From contig CAWGLV010000001.1 of the NCBI GenBank assembly GCA_963823495.1, positions 1,860,001-1,924,000 of the forward strand: a stretch of 64,000 nt of DNA. The letters are read 5' to 3'. This document shows, in pieces, positions 17,413 to 24,930 of the stretch (the stretch's first letter is position 1; each line of letters begins with the position of its first letter). A program made the translations under genes and the position numbers. This DNA is from DATDAH01 sp963823495 (GTDB taxonomy: Bacteria; Actinomycetota; Acidimicrobiia; Acidimicrobiales; DATDAH01). The notes beneath the pieces were generated by a model. It had not been told where the DNA came from. It saw only the letters and a program-made list of their open reading frames with translations, and did not search any database.

Positions 17413-18393
17413 TCAGGCCGGCGTCCCGGCCAGGGCGTCGAGATAGCTGCGGCCGGCGAGGACGGCTTCGAGACGGTGGTAGGCATGGTGGCCCGGGAGC
17501 CGGTCGACGGGGACCGGCGGGGGGTAGAGCAACAGCTCGCGCACGTCGTAGGCGAGGGCATAGACCCGCATCCGGTCGAACTGTCGAGGGTGGGCGAACA
17601 GCTCGGGGTACGCCTCCGCGAGCTGCCACGGGACCTCGGCGTACTCCGCGGGCGTGGCGTGGTACCGCTGGGCCTCCTCGACGAACGCGTTCGGGTGGGC
17701 ACAGAAGCGCAGGATGACGTCGAGGTCGAGGTCGGGCGACGCCGGACGGGCCCACTTCCAGTCGAGCAGCGTGTGCACGCGGTTGCCGTCCCACATCAGG
17801 TTGTCGAAGTGCGCGTCGCCGTGGACCATCGTGGTGGCCCGGAACGGCTCCAGGGACAGCGTCAGATCACGCACCAGCGCCAGGGTGTCGGTCATGAGGC
17901 CCCCGTCGATGTTGGGTAGGGCCGTGAGCTGGCCGATGGCCTCGACCAGGCGTGCCGTCGGCGACTCGAGGTCGACGCTGGCGAGTAGTGGCGGATCATC
18001 GATCTCGGGCAACGCCGCGGGGGCGGGGAGGCTGTGCACGGTCTGCAGCAGGTGGGCCAGGTGCTGGATGGCCAACCGGCGCTGGGGTGCGGCCAGATGC
18101 GGCCAGGCCTGGCTGAGGACCCTGCCGCGGGGGCGGCGGAGAATCAGCCAGTCACCGCCGGGCTCGCCGCCGTAGACCACGGCCTCGGGATAGCCGAGCG
18201 CGGGCGGCAGGAGGCCGGCGATGGCCATCTCCTTCTGCAGCCGGCAGTCCTGGCGTCGGTTCAGCCGGATCAGGTACTCGTCGGACAGCCAGACCTCGTT
18301 GGTCACGGACCGCAGGGGATCGAGGCTTCCCTGCGAGGGCAGGCCGGCGTCGGCCAACGCTTGGCGGGCGCGTGCCTTGGCGAGCGCGCTCAC
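17413..18393 (-). CDS. APH-fold phosphotransferase (paralogue 2)
   Basis: A 326-residue kinase starting at GTG 18393. It has the same architecture as its downstream paralogue: SVTNEVWLSDEYLIRLNRR in the N-lobe, MVHGDAHFDNLMW as catalytic loop, TLLDWKWA as metal loop, VILRFCAHP, then YDVRELLLYPP and AYHRLEAVLAG at the end. Both copies keep all catalytic residues, so both are probably active, perhaps on related substrates. The gap to paralogue 1 is 112 bases, and 176 bases lie upstream before the PhyH gene; neither gap contains another credible gene. No resistance context (integron, transposon) is present, so antibiotic resistance is not the likely role. Confidence 0.8.
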   Translation of the reverse strand: MSALAKARARQALADAGLPSQGSLDPLRSVTNEVWLSDEYLIRLNRRQDCRLQKEMAIAGLLPPALGYPEAVVYGGEPGGDWLILRRPRGRVLSQAWPHLAAPQRRLAIQHLAHLLQTVHSLPAPAALPEIDDPPLLASVDLESPTARLVEAIGQLTALPNIDGGLMTDTLALVRDLTLSLEPFRATTMVHGDAHFDNLMWDGNRVHTLLDWKWARPASPDLDLDVILRFCAHPNAFVEEAQRYHATPAEYAEVPWQLAEAYPELFAHPRQFDRMRVYALAYDVRELLLYPPPVPVDRLPGHHAYHRLEAVLAGRSYLDALAGTPA

Positions 18394-18569
18394 GGGACGA
18401 CGGGGGCGACAGCGGCGGACACCCTCTCTACGTCGGTCGAGCCCTGCCGTTCGTGAGCACGGGATCCGCCACGTGCGGCCGGGCGGGTGGCGTTCGATCT
18501 CCGCAGGGTGGCGGCAGAGGGACCCGCCGCTCAAGGCGACCCCGGGGCGTCGCCGCGATCGGCCTCGGT

Positions 18570-19364
18570 TCAGGCGCCGTCCCAGAGCATCGGGTCCCGC
18601 CCGGCGCCCAGAACGGCCTCGGCCGGCGTCTGCTTGTCGATGTGGCCGATCAGGCCGCGGTAGATGCCGTAGCCGACCAGTTCCCGCAGGCGGGGCGGGA
18701 AGGTCGCCACGAGGTCGGGGGGCAGGCCGAGTTGCTGGTTCTCCTGCTGGCGGATGAAGCCGGCGCAGTAGTTGGCCGCGATGCCGATGCGGTCCTCGGT
18801 GGTGCTGTTCGCGCCGCCGCCGTGCCACAGGCTGCCGTGCCAGACCAGCACGCTCCCCTGGGGCATCTCGGCCGGGACCGAGTCGTAGGGGCGGCCGTAG
18901 TCGGGGTCGTGGTCGCGCCGGTGGGAGCCCGGGATGATCCGCGTGGCGCCGTTGGCCTCCGTGAAGTCGGTCAGGGCCCACATGGTGTTGCAGACGGTTG
19001 GGGCGTGGGGCTTGGCGAGAGGGATGACCTGGTCGTCGGCATGGATCGGCTGGGCCACCTCCTCGGGCTGGATGCGGATGGAGGAGAGCGAGCTCATCAG
19101 GCAGCCCCGATCGAGCACGCCTTCGACCAGCGGCAGCACCGTCGGGTCGATCGCCAGTTCCTGCCAGAGCGGCCCGTGGGCGAGGAGGTTGTAGACCCGT
19201 AGGGTCCGGGATCCTTCGAAGGAGTTGTTCGCGGGCTGGGTCCCCCGGTCTCGCTCGAGTCGGTCGAGATCGGCCACCAGCGCCCGGGCCTTCCCGGCGT
19301 CGAAGACGTGCTGAAGGACGGTGTAGCCCTGTTCGGTGATCTCCCCGGCCGGGTCCATGCCCAT
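18570..19364 (-). CDS. Phytanoyl-CoA dioxygenase (PhyH) family protein
   Basis: A 264-residue Fe(II)/2-oxoglutarate-dependent oxygenase. The iron ligands are expected at PIHADDQ (His and Asp two residues later, about residue 108-110) and in the WHGSLWHGGGANST segment (His about 175-181). The arginine of EDRIGI binds 2-oxoglutarate. Bacterial PhyH proteins hydroxylate varied small molecules, including ectoine and secondary metabolites, so phytanoyl-CoA is only a family name here. It lies upstream of the two kinases on the same strand; a joint pathway is possible but the 176-base spacing does not prove an operon. It is divergent from the alkyltransferase-like gene. Confidence 0.85.
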   Translation of the reverse strand: MGMDPAGEITEQGYTVLQHVFDAGKARALVADLDRLERDRGTQPANNSFEGSRTLRVYNLLAHGPLWQELAIDPTVLPLVEGVLDRGCLMSSLSSIRIQPEEVAQPIHADDQVIPLAKPHAPTVCNTMWALTDFTEANGATRIIPGSHRRDHDPDYGRPYDSVPAEMPQGSVLVWHGSLWHGGGANSTTEDRIGIAANYCAGFIRQQENQQLGLPPDLVATFPPRLRELVGYGIYRGLIGHIDKQTPAEAVLGAGRDPMLWDGA

Positions 19365-19418
19365 TTCTTACCTCGTGTTCCGGACCCGTTGGGCCCGATC
19401 TCCGGGTAGGCACTCGGG

Positions 19419-19685
19419 GTGACGCCGTTCGAGGAGGCCGTGGCCGAGGTACTGGCGGGTCTCGGGCCCGGTGACGTGGTGACCTATGGCGAGGTGGCCG
19501 CGGAGGCGGGCTACCCGGGGGCGGCGCGGGCGGTGGGGCGGTTCCTGGCCACCCACGAGGGTCAGCCGTGGTGGCGGGTGGTGACCAGCACGGGCCGCCT
19601 CGTTCCTCGGCACACCGACGAGCACGCCCGGCGACTCCGGGCCGAGGGCGTACGGGTCGGGGAGGGACGCGTCATACTCACCTGA
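19419..19685 (+). CDS. Alkyltransferase-like (ATL) DNA-damage protein
   Basis: An 88-residue protein made only of the DNA-binding domain of O6-alkylguanine-DNA alkyltransferase: FEEAVAEVLAGLGPGDVVTYGEVA (position 4-27), then RAVGRFLATHEGQPWWRVVTSTGRL. The active-site PCHRV of the real methyltransferase is PWWRV here, so the alkyl-accepting cysteine is absent. This Cys-to-Trp change is the hallmark of ATL proteins, which bind O6-alkylguanine and hand it to nucleotide-excision repair. The start is GTG 19419. Its stop overlaps the start of the glutathione peroxidase gene as TGATG, so the two are translationally coupled. Confidence 0.9.
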   Translation: MTPFEEAVAEVLAGLGPGDVVTYGEVAAEAGYPGAARAVGRFLATHEGQPWWRVVTSTGRLVPRHTDEHARRLRAEGVRVGEGRVILT

Positions 19686-20170
19686 TGGCGATCTACGACC
19701 ACTCCATCCACGCGCTCGACGGCAGCGAGGCCGATCTGTCCGACTACGAGGGCAAGGTCGCCCTCCTGGTGAACGTGGCCTCCAAGTGCGGGCTCACGCC
19801 GCAGTACGAGGGCCTGGAGCGGCTGCAGGAGACCTATGGCGACCGGGGCTTCACCGTGCTCGGCTTCCCCTGCAACCAGTTCCTGGGCCAGGAGCCCGGC
19901 ACCGCCGAGGAGATCGCCGAGTTCTGCTCGGTCACCTACGGGGTGTCCTTCCCGCTGTTCGAGAAGATCGAGGTCAACGGCGAGGCGCGCCACCCGCTCT
20001 ACGCGGAGCTGACCGAGGTGGCCGACGCGGATGGCGAGGCGGGCGACATCCAGTGGAACTTCGAGAAGTTCCTCGTGAGCCCCGATGGCACCGTGGCGCG
20101 GTTCCGTCCCGGCGTGGAACCCGAGGCCCCGGAGTTGATCACCGCCATCGAGGCCCATCTCCCCGGCTGA
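19685..20170 (+). CDS. Glutathione peroxidase family thiol peroxidase
   Basis: A 161-residue thioredoxin-fold peroxidase. The peroxidatic cysteine sits in NVASKCGLTPQY (residue about 36), a position filled by selenocysteine in animal enzymes. The second motif, LGFPCNQFLGQEPG, and the catalytic WNFEKFLVSPDG are intact, giving the Cys/Gln/Trp/Asn tetrad. In bacteria lacking glutathione these proteins use thioredoxin as reductant, so hydroperoxide reduction with thioredoxin is the likely activity. The ATG overlaps the ATL stop, coupling DNA-damage recognition to peroxide removal. Confidence 0.92.
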   Translation: MAIYDHSIHALDGSEADLSDYEGKVALLVNVASKCGLTPQYEGLERLQETYGDRGFTVLGFPCNQFLGQEPGTAEEIAEFCSVTYGVSFPLFEKIEVNGEARHPLYAELTEVADADGEAGDIQWNFEKFLVSPDGTVARFRPGVEPEAPELITAIEAHLPG

Positions 20171-20175
20171 GCGCG

Positions 20176-20526
20176 GTGGTGGTCCGCCCTACCGAGGCCG
20201 CTGTCGGTCGGCGGCTCGGCCCGTACCTGGTGAGCGCACTGGTCGCCGTGTGGGCCGTCCTCGGCCTCGCGCTGGTCATGATCATCGGGCTCGAGGCACT
20301 GACCATGGAGGAGCGCTGCCCTGTCCCGGGTCTGGTGCAGACCTACGGCGAGGTCAGCTGGCAGGCCTGGCCCCCCGGCGAGGTCTGCACCTTCGGCAAC
20401 ATCCGTCTCGTCGAGCCGACACCCGCACGGGGCGTGGCGATCGTCGTCGAGATCGTTCTGGGCATCGTGCTACTGGTCCTCTGGCGCCGTTCGCGCCGCG
20501 CCCCGGATCCCGACTGGTCGGCCTGA
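20176..20526 (+). CDS. Small two-helix membrane protein
   Basis: A 116-residue protein starting at GTG 20176 or 20179, five bases after the peroxidase. It has two membrane helices (residues about 13-36 and 83-103) joined by a loop of 45 residues with two cysteines (EERCPVPG and GEVCTFGNI) that would face outward and could form a disulfide. The C-terminus is basic and cytosolic. I do not recognise a family. Its close spacing suggests it is the third gene of the ATL-peroxidase unit. Confidence 0.6.
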   Translation: MVVRPTEAAVGRRLGPYLVSALVAVWAVLGLALVMIIGLEALTMEERCPVPGLVQTYGEVSWQAWPPGEVCTFGNIRLVEPTPARGVAIVVEIVLGIVLLVLWRRSRRAPDPDWSA

Positions 20527-20562
20527 ACCGGCCCCGGTCCCCGATTCCCGCGGTCGCAGCGG

Positions 20563-20568
20563 TACACT
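20563..20568 (+). promoter_or_regulatory. Putative -10 box TACACT for the helicase leader
   Basis: TACACT stands out in a G+C-rich gap and fits the actinobacterial sigma-70-type -10 hexamer. The same hexamer precedes the tRNA-Gly gene. Transcription from here would give a leader of about 130 bases ahead of the helicase start codon. The -35 region is not clear. Confidence 0.45.
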
Positions 20569-20628
20569 CGGTGGTCGAAGGTTCTGCATCCCCCGCCCCG
20601 CAACCTCCGGGCGCCGGATGGAACCTCT

Positions 20629-20700
20629 CGGGTTGTCCTCTCTCTTGTTGTTCGCCGAGGGCGGCCCACCCCCGAACAACCCACAGACGGAGACAACCCG
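20629..20700 (+). promoter_or_regulatory. Nested stem-loop in the helicase 5' leader
   Basis: Two perfect inverted repeats are nested. The outer pair is CGGGTTGTC at 20629-20637 with GACAACCCG at 20692-20700, which ends at the base before the start codon. The inner pair is GTTGTTCG at 20647-20654 with CGAACAAC at 20673-20680. The only Shine-Dalgarno-like stretch, GGAG at about 20688-20691, is held between the inner and outer stems. When folded, ribosome access should be limited. This resembles leaders through which DEAD-box helicases control their own mRNA, but that role here is inferred. Confidence 0.6.
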
Positions 20701-21876
20701 ATGAATCCCACGTTCGAGTCGCTCGGCGTGGCCCCCGACCTGGTCGAGGCCCTCGCTTCCCGCGGCATCACCGAACCGTTCCCCATCCAACAACTCGCCA
20801 TCCCGCCCGCCCTCGAGGGCCGGGACGTGTGCGGCAAGGCCAAGACGGGCTCGGGCAAGACCCTGGCCTTCGGCCTGCCGATCCTGGGCCGGGTGACCGA
20901 GGCCGAGCCCCGGCGCCCCCGGGCACTGGTGCTGGTCCCCACCCGTGAGCTGGCCCTCCAGGTCTGCGATGAGCTCAAGCCCCTCTCCACCGAGCGCGGC
21001 GTGAAGGTGATGGCCATCTACGGGGGCGCCCCGATGGAGAAGCAGGTCGCCGACCTCGAGAAGGGCGCGGAGGTCGTCGCCGCCACCCCCGGTCGCCTCA
21101 TCGACCTGATCGACCGTGGCGAGTGCTCGGTCGCCGACGTGGAGATCATCGTCCTCGACGAGGCGGACCGCATGGCCGACATGGGGTTCCTGCCCCAGGT
21201 CGAGTGGATCCTGCGCCGGATCGACAACGAGCACCAGACCATGCTGTTCTCGGCCACCCTCGACGGCGTGGTCAACGGCGTGATCAAGCGCCAGTGCACC
21301 GACCCCGCCATCTGCGAGGTCGAGTACGCCCAGGTCACCGTGGAGGAGATGCACCACCGCTTCCTGCACGTCCACGACATGGACAAGGTCCGGGTGGCTG
21401 CCGCGATCGCCCAGGGCACCGATCGTGCCCTCATCTTCTGCAACACCAAGCGGGGCGCCGACCGCCTCGAGCGCAACCTGGAGAAGGAGGGCGTCGACGC
21501 CGCCGCCATCCACGGCGATCTTCCCCAGCGGGTGCGCGAGCGGGCGCTCAAGGACTTCGACGACGGCAAGCTCCACGTCCTGGTGGCCACCGACGTGGCG
21601 GCCCGGGGCATCCACGTCGACGACATCGACGTGGTCATCCACTACGACCCACCGTCGGACCACAAGGCCTACCTCCACCGCTCCGGGCGCACCGCCCGCG
21701 CCGGCGAGTCCGGCGTGGTGGTGAGCCTCGTGCTGTGGAACCAGGAGCTCGAGGTCAAGCGCCTGCAGACCCGCATCGGCGTGGTCGACCAGCCGATCGT
21801 CGAGGTCTTCTCCAACGACGATCGCCTCGGGGACCTCCTGGCCTGGGATCCCTCTTCGGAGCTGGAGCCTGCCTGA
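20701..21876 (+). CDS. DEAD-box RNA helicase
   Basis: A 391-residue ATP-dependent RNA helicase with a near-minimal core. In order: Q motif FPIQQLAIP, motif I AKTGSGKT, Ia PTRELALQV, Ib TPGRLIDL, motif II DEAD (VLDEADRMADMGF), motif III SAT, then RALIFCNTK, ATDVAARGIHVDD (motif V) and HRSGRTARAG (motif VI). It lacks the long basic C-terminal tail of CsdA or DeaD. Such proteins unwind structured mRNA and help ribosome assembly, often in the cold. Its own mRNA leader is strongly structured. The stop lies 55 bases before the methylase start. Confidence 0.95.
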   Translation: MNPTFESLGVAPDLVEALASRGITEPFPIQQLAIPPALEGRDVCGKAKTGSGKTLAFGLPILGRVTEAEPRRPRALVLVPTRELALQVCDELKPLSTERGVKVMAIYGGAPMEKQVADLEKGAEVVAATPGRLIDLIDRGECSVADVEIIVLDEADRMADMGFLPQVEWILRRIDNEHQTMLFSATLDGVVNGVIKRQCTDPAICEVEYAQVTVEEMHHRFLHVHDMDKVRVAAAIAQGTDRALIFCNTKRGADRLERNLEKEGVDAAAIHGDLPQRVRERALKDFDDGKLHVLVATDVAARGIHVDDIDVVIHYDPPSDHKAYLHRSGRTARAGESGVVVSLVLWNQELEVKRLQTRIGVVDQPIVEVFSNDDRLGDLLAWDPSSELEPA

Positions 21877-21931
21877 TCGCCCCACCCGGGCCTGGCTCGC
21901 CGACCTCCGGGCGTGGGCCACAGCCCGGGAT

Positions 21932-23551
21932 GTGGCCGCCCGGCCCCTTCTGGCCGGGTTGACCCGCTCGCTCTTCACCCGTGAGGGGCTGCGCGGGACC
22001 CAGGTCGAGTTGCTCGATGCTGAGGGCGTCGATGGCTTTCCGCCGACGCCTGGCAGCGCGGGTGCCGATCTGCTGGGCCTGGCCCACGAGGCCCTGCTCG
22101 CGCCGGCCGATCGCAAGGGGCGGGGGGCGCACTACACGCCACCGGCCATCGCCGATCGGCTGGTCGCGCTCACCCTGCCGCCGACGGTCGACCGTGTGCT
22201 CGACCCGGCGTGCGGGGGCGGGGCCTTCCTGTTGGCGGCCGGCCGGGCCCTCGTGGGTCGGGGCCTGTCGCCGGCCGACGCGGTGTCCCGCCTGCGCGGC
22301 GTGGACGTGGACCCCTTGGCCGTCGAGGTGGCCCGGGCCGCGACGGCGCTCTGGTCCGGGGGCACGGCCGCGTCCGTCGTCGAAGGCGACTTCCTCGTTC
22401 CGGCGCCTGCTTCCGCGGTTCTGGCCGCCGGCTCAGGCGCCCGAGCGGGCGGGTTCGACGCGGTCGTCGGGAATCCGCCGTTCGGGTCGCCGCTGCGGAC
22501 CTCGACGCAGCGGTCGGGACCCTCGCCGGGGGCCTACACGGACACCGCCGGGCTGTTCCTGCTGCGGGCGCTGGAGGTGCTCGGCCCGGGCGGCCGGGTC
22601 GGCCTCATCCAACCCCAGTCCGTGCTCACCTCCCGGGACGCGGCGGGGGTGCGGTCCGCGATGCGGGAGCAGGTGGCGTTGCGGGCCCTGTGGGTGGCGG
22701 AGAAGAAGGTGTTCGCCGCATCGACCCACGTGGTGGCCGTCGTCGCGGAGAAGGGTGGATCGCCGGGTCCGGTCGACCTCTACGGTGGTCCGGATGTCGA
22801 GTTGCGGGGCACGGCAGCCTCGACGTCCTGGGGCGTCTTGGGGGCGAGGGCGAAGGGCCTGCCCGCCGTGGACCTGGGTGACGGCCCGACGGTCGGCTCC
22901 GAGGCCACGGCCACGGCCGGCTTCCGGCACCACTACTACGGCATCCTGGGCCACGTGGCCGAGGACGGGCCGGGTGCCCCGCTGGTCACCACCGGGCTGA
23001 TCGACCCACTGCACTGCGCGTGGGGCGAGCGCACGACCCGCATCGGCGGTCGGAGGTGGGCCCGCCCCACGGTGGACCTCCATGACCTGACCCCCGACCT
23101 GAAGGACTGGTTCGGGGCCCGCGGGGTCCCCAAGCTCCTCGTGGCGGGCCAGACCAAGGTGGTCGAGGTCGTCGTCGACGAGGCGGGCGTCCTGCTCCCA
23201 TCGGTGCCCGTCGTCTCGGTCGAGGCACCCGCCGAGCAGCTGTGGGACCTCGCCGCGGCCCTGTCCTCGCCACCGGTGACGGCGTGGGCCTTCGAGCGGG
23301 CCCTGGGCACCGGCCTGTCCTCGGACACGATCCGGCTCTCGGCCAAGCTGGTCCTCGAGGTGCCCCTCCCCGTCGACCGGCAGGCATGGACCAGAGCCGC
23401 CGAGGCCCTGCGCTCGGCCGCCTCGTGCGAGGAACCCGCCGAGCGGCGAGCCGCGCTCGTGGCCTACGGCCGACTCGCCTGCCGCGCCTACGGCGTCGAC
23501 GACCGGGGAGCCGACGGGCTGCTGGCCTGGTGGTCCCGCCGACTCCCCTGA
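21932..23551 (+). CDS. N6-adenine DNA methyltransferase, apparently orphan
   Basis: A 539-residue class I methyltransferase. The SAM-binding motif I is DPACGGGAFLLAAG (about residue 90) and the catalytic motif IV is GNPPFG (about residue 180), the NPPF form that methylates adenine N6. HYTPPAIADRL just before motif I is typical of type I/IIG-like N-6 methylases. The C-terminal 250 residues would hold target recognition. Coding composition extends upstream of the first usable start (GTG 21932) back to about 21872 without an ATG, GTG or TTG, so the true start may be a rare codon such as CTG 21869 overlapping the helicase end. No restriction enzyme or specificity subunit is adjacent. Confidence 0.85.
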   Translation: MAARPLLAGLTRSLFTREGLRGTQVELLDAEGVDGFPPTPGSAGADLLGLAHEALLAPADRKGRGAHYTPPAIADRLVALTLPPTVDRVLDPACGGGAFLLAAGRALVGRGLSPADAVSRLRGVDVDPLAVEVARAATALWSGGTAASVVEGDFLVPAPASAVLAAGSGARAGGFDAVVGNPPFGSPLRTSTQRSGPSPGAYTDTAGLFLLRALEVLGPGGRVGLIQPQSVLTSRDAAGVRSAMREQVALRALWVAEKKVFAASTHVVAVVAEKGGSPGPVDLYGGPDVELRGTAASTSWGVLGARAKGLPAVDLGDGPTVGSEATATAGFRHHYYGILGHVAEDGPGAPLVTTGLIDPLHCAWGERTTRIGGRRWARPTVDLHDLTPDLKDWFGARGVPKLLVAGQTKVVEVVVDEAGVLLPSVPVVSVEAPAEQLWDLAAALSSPPVTAWAFERALGTGLSSDTIRLSAKLVLEVPLPVDRQAWTRAAEALRSAASCEEPAERRAALVAYGRLACRAYGVDDRGADGLLAWWSRRLP

Positions 23552-23600
23552 GCCGGGCCGACCGAACGCAGGGACGGGGGCGTGGGGCCGCGCTGCGGTT

Positions 23601-23647
23601 CATTGGAGGCAATAAGGGGCGGAAGCCGCCCCTCATTGCCTCCAATG
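23601..23647. repeat. Near-perfect 47-base palindrome
   Basis: CATTGGAGGCAAT (23601-23613) and GGGGCGG (23616-23622) pair exactly with CCGCCCC (23626-23632) and ATTGCCTCCAATG (23635-23647), with only a 2x2 internal bulge and a 3-base loop. It lies 50 bases after the methylase stop. There is no T-run on either strand, so it may be a factor-assisted terminator, a processing signal or a dispersed palindromic element. The rest of the 332-base gap (23552-23883) shows no gene: the overlapping open frames are arginine-rich G+C artefacts. Confidence 0.8.
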
Positions 23648-23883
23648 GCGGTCCGCGACGGGCGATGCGAAGCGGCGGGCGTGGTTGCCGCGGAAGAGCG
23701 GTGAGAACGGGTGCTCGGCTGGGCTCGTTGGCCGCCCGACGCCGCCGACGACGTGCGGCCCGTCCCGACGTCGCCGTCCTCGCCGCCGTCGCCCCGGCTC
23801 GAGGTCGGGCGGGCGCGGCGGATCGACGCCGGAGGACGCCCCTTGCCCGCCTCGGTCTCGGTTGCCGTCACTAGGGTCGGGCC

Positions 23884-24741
23884 ATGAACGGCCATGACCT
23901 GCGGGCACGGTTGGGCACCGGGGAGCCGGTGCTCATGCCTGGGGTGTGGGACGCCCTGTCGGCCCGCCTGGCCGACCAGGCGGGTCACGAGGTGGCCTTC
24001 CTCTCGGGCTACAGCGTGTCGGCCACCCTCTTGGGCCTGCCCGACTTCGGGTACCTGACCCAGGGGGAGATGGCCGAGGTCGCCCGGCGGGTGTGTCGCG
24101 CCGCGCCCGAGCTCATGGTGATCGTCGACGCCGACACGGGATACGGGAACTCGCTCAACGCGATCCGCACGGTCGAGCTGTGGGAGGCGGCGGGAGCGAC
24201 CGGGATGTTCCTCGAGGACCAGGTCTGGCCCAAGAAGTGCGGCCACATGGCGGGCAAGGCCGTGGTGCCGGTCGAGGACTGGCTGTCCAAGCTGAAGGCC
24301 GCGGTCGCCGCCCGCAGCCACCTGCACATCACCGCCCGCACCGACGCCCGAGCGGCGGTGAGCCTCGACGAGGCCATCGACCGGGCCCGGCGGGCGCTCG
24401 ATGTCGGTGTGGATGCCGTCTTCGTCGAGGCCCCGGAGTCCCTCGCCGAGTTGGAGCAGATCGCCGAGGCCCTGCCCGACTGCGTCCGGGTGGCCAACAT
24501 GATCGAGTCGGGCAAGACCCCGCTGCTCACCCCGGCCGAGCTCCACGACCTCGGCTTCGACCTGATCGTGGCGCCCCTCGGCGGCCTGTACGCCGCGGTC
24601 AACGCCCTGCGAGGCATCTACGCCACCCTGGCCGAGAAGGGCACCCTGCGCGATGACCTCGATGGCCTGCTGTCCTTCGACGAGTTCAACGCCCTCGTCG
24701 ACCTCGACTCCCACTACGAAACCGAAGAACGCTTCCGATAG
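23884..24741 (+). CDS. Isocitrate lyase/PEP mutase family protein
   Basis: A 285-residue TIM-barrel enzyme of the ICL/PEPM superfamily, which makes or breaks C-C or P-C bonds next to a carboxylate. The metal site is DADTGYGN (residues about 81-88). The mobile loop WPKKCGHMAGK carries the lyase cysteine in a KKCGH context, as in 2-methylisocitrate lyase and isocitrate lyase rather than phosphonopyruvate enzymes. TARTDAR and ANMIESGKTP are also conserved. The partner 2-methylcitrate genes are absent, so 2-methylisocitrate, oxaloacetate or dimethylmalate lyase activity remain possible. It ends just before the SAM riboswitch. Confidence 0.85.
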   Translation: MNGHDLRARLGTGEPVLMPGVWDALSARLADQAGHEVAFLSGYSVSATLLGLPDFGYLTQGEMAEVARRVCRAAPELMVIVDADTGYGNSLNAIRTVELWEAAGATGMFLEDQVWPKKCGHMAGKAVVPVEDWLSKLKAAVAARSHLHITARTDARAAVSLDEAIDRARRALDVGVDAVFVEAPESLAELEQIAEALPDCVRVANMIESGKTPLLTPAELHDLGFDLIVAPLGGLYAAVNALRGIYATLAEKGTLRDDLDGLLSFDEFNALVDLDSHYETEERFR

Positions 24742-24767
24742 GAGTCCCGTCGGGGGTAACCTCCCCG

Positions 24768-24870
24768 GCCAAGACATCAAGAGCGATCCGGGCGACCGGG
24801 TCCGGCAACCTGGGGCGGACACCCAAGGTGCCACCCACCTCGGTGGGGATGTGGCCTCGCAGGAGGCAAC
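24768..24870 (+). promoter_or_regulatory. SAM riboswitch (SAM-I/SAM-IV clan) upstream of metX
   Basis: The leader of metX has the conserved core of the SAM clan in order: ACATCAAGAG (24775-24784), CCGGCAACC (24802-24810) and AAGGTGCC (24824-24831). It also has a P4-like hairpin CCCACC/GGTGGG and a closing P1 formed by ACATC with GATGT (about 24848-24852). Another hairpin, GCCTC-GCAG-GAGGC, follows at once, reminiscent of SAM-IV; the subtype is not resolved by eye. High S-adenosylmethionine should lower expression of metX and the following sulfhydrylase gene. About 60 bases of expression platform lie before the start codon. Confidence 0.85.
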
Positions 24871-24930
24871 GAAGTCGTCCCGTTCGACGTGCCGCAGTGT
24901 CCGCCCCCTGAGTGAGGAAGGCGGTGCGAC

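Noticed and set aside
16254..18393. Aminoglycoside resistance genes
   Set aside because: Only the kinase fold is shared. No mobile element, resistance partner or known resistance subfamily motif is seen.
19685..20170. Selenocysteine in the glutathione peroxidase
   Set aside because: The peroxidatic position is encoded by a normal Cys codon (tgc in SKCGLT).
23685..23897. Small open frames in the gap after the methylase
   Set aside because: Arg/Pro-rich products on both strands, no ribosome site, no family resemblance.
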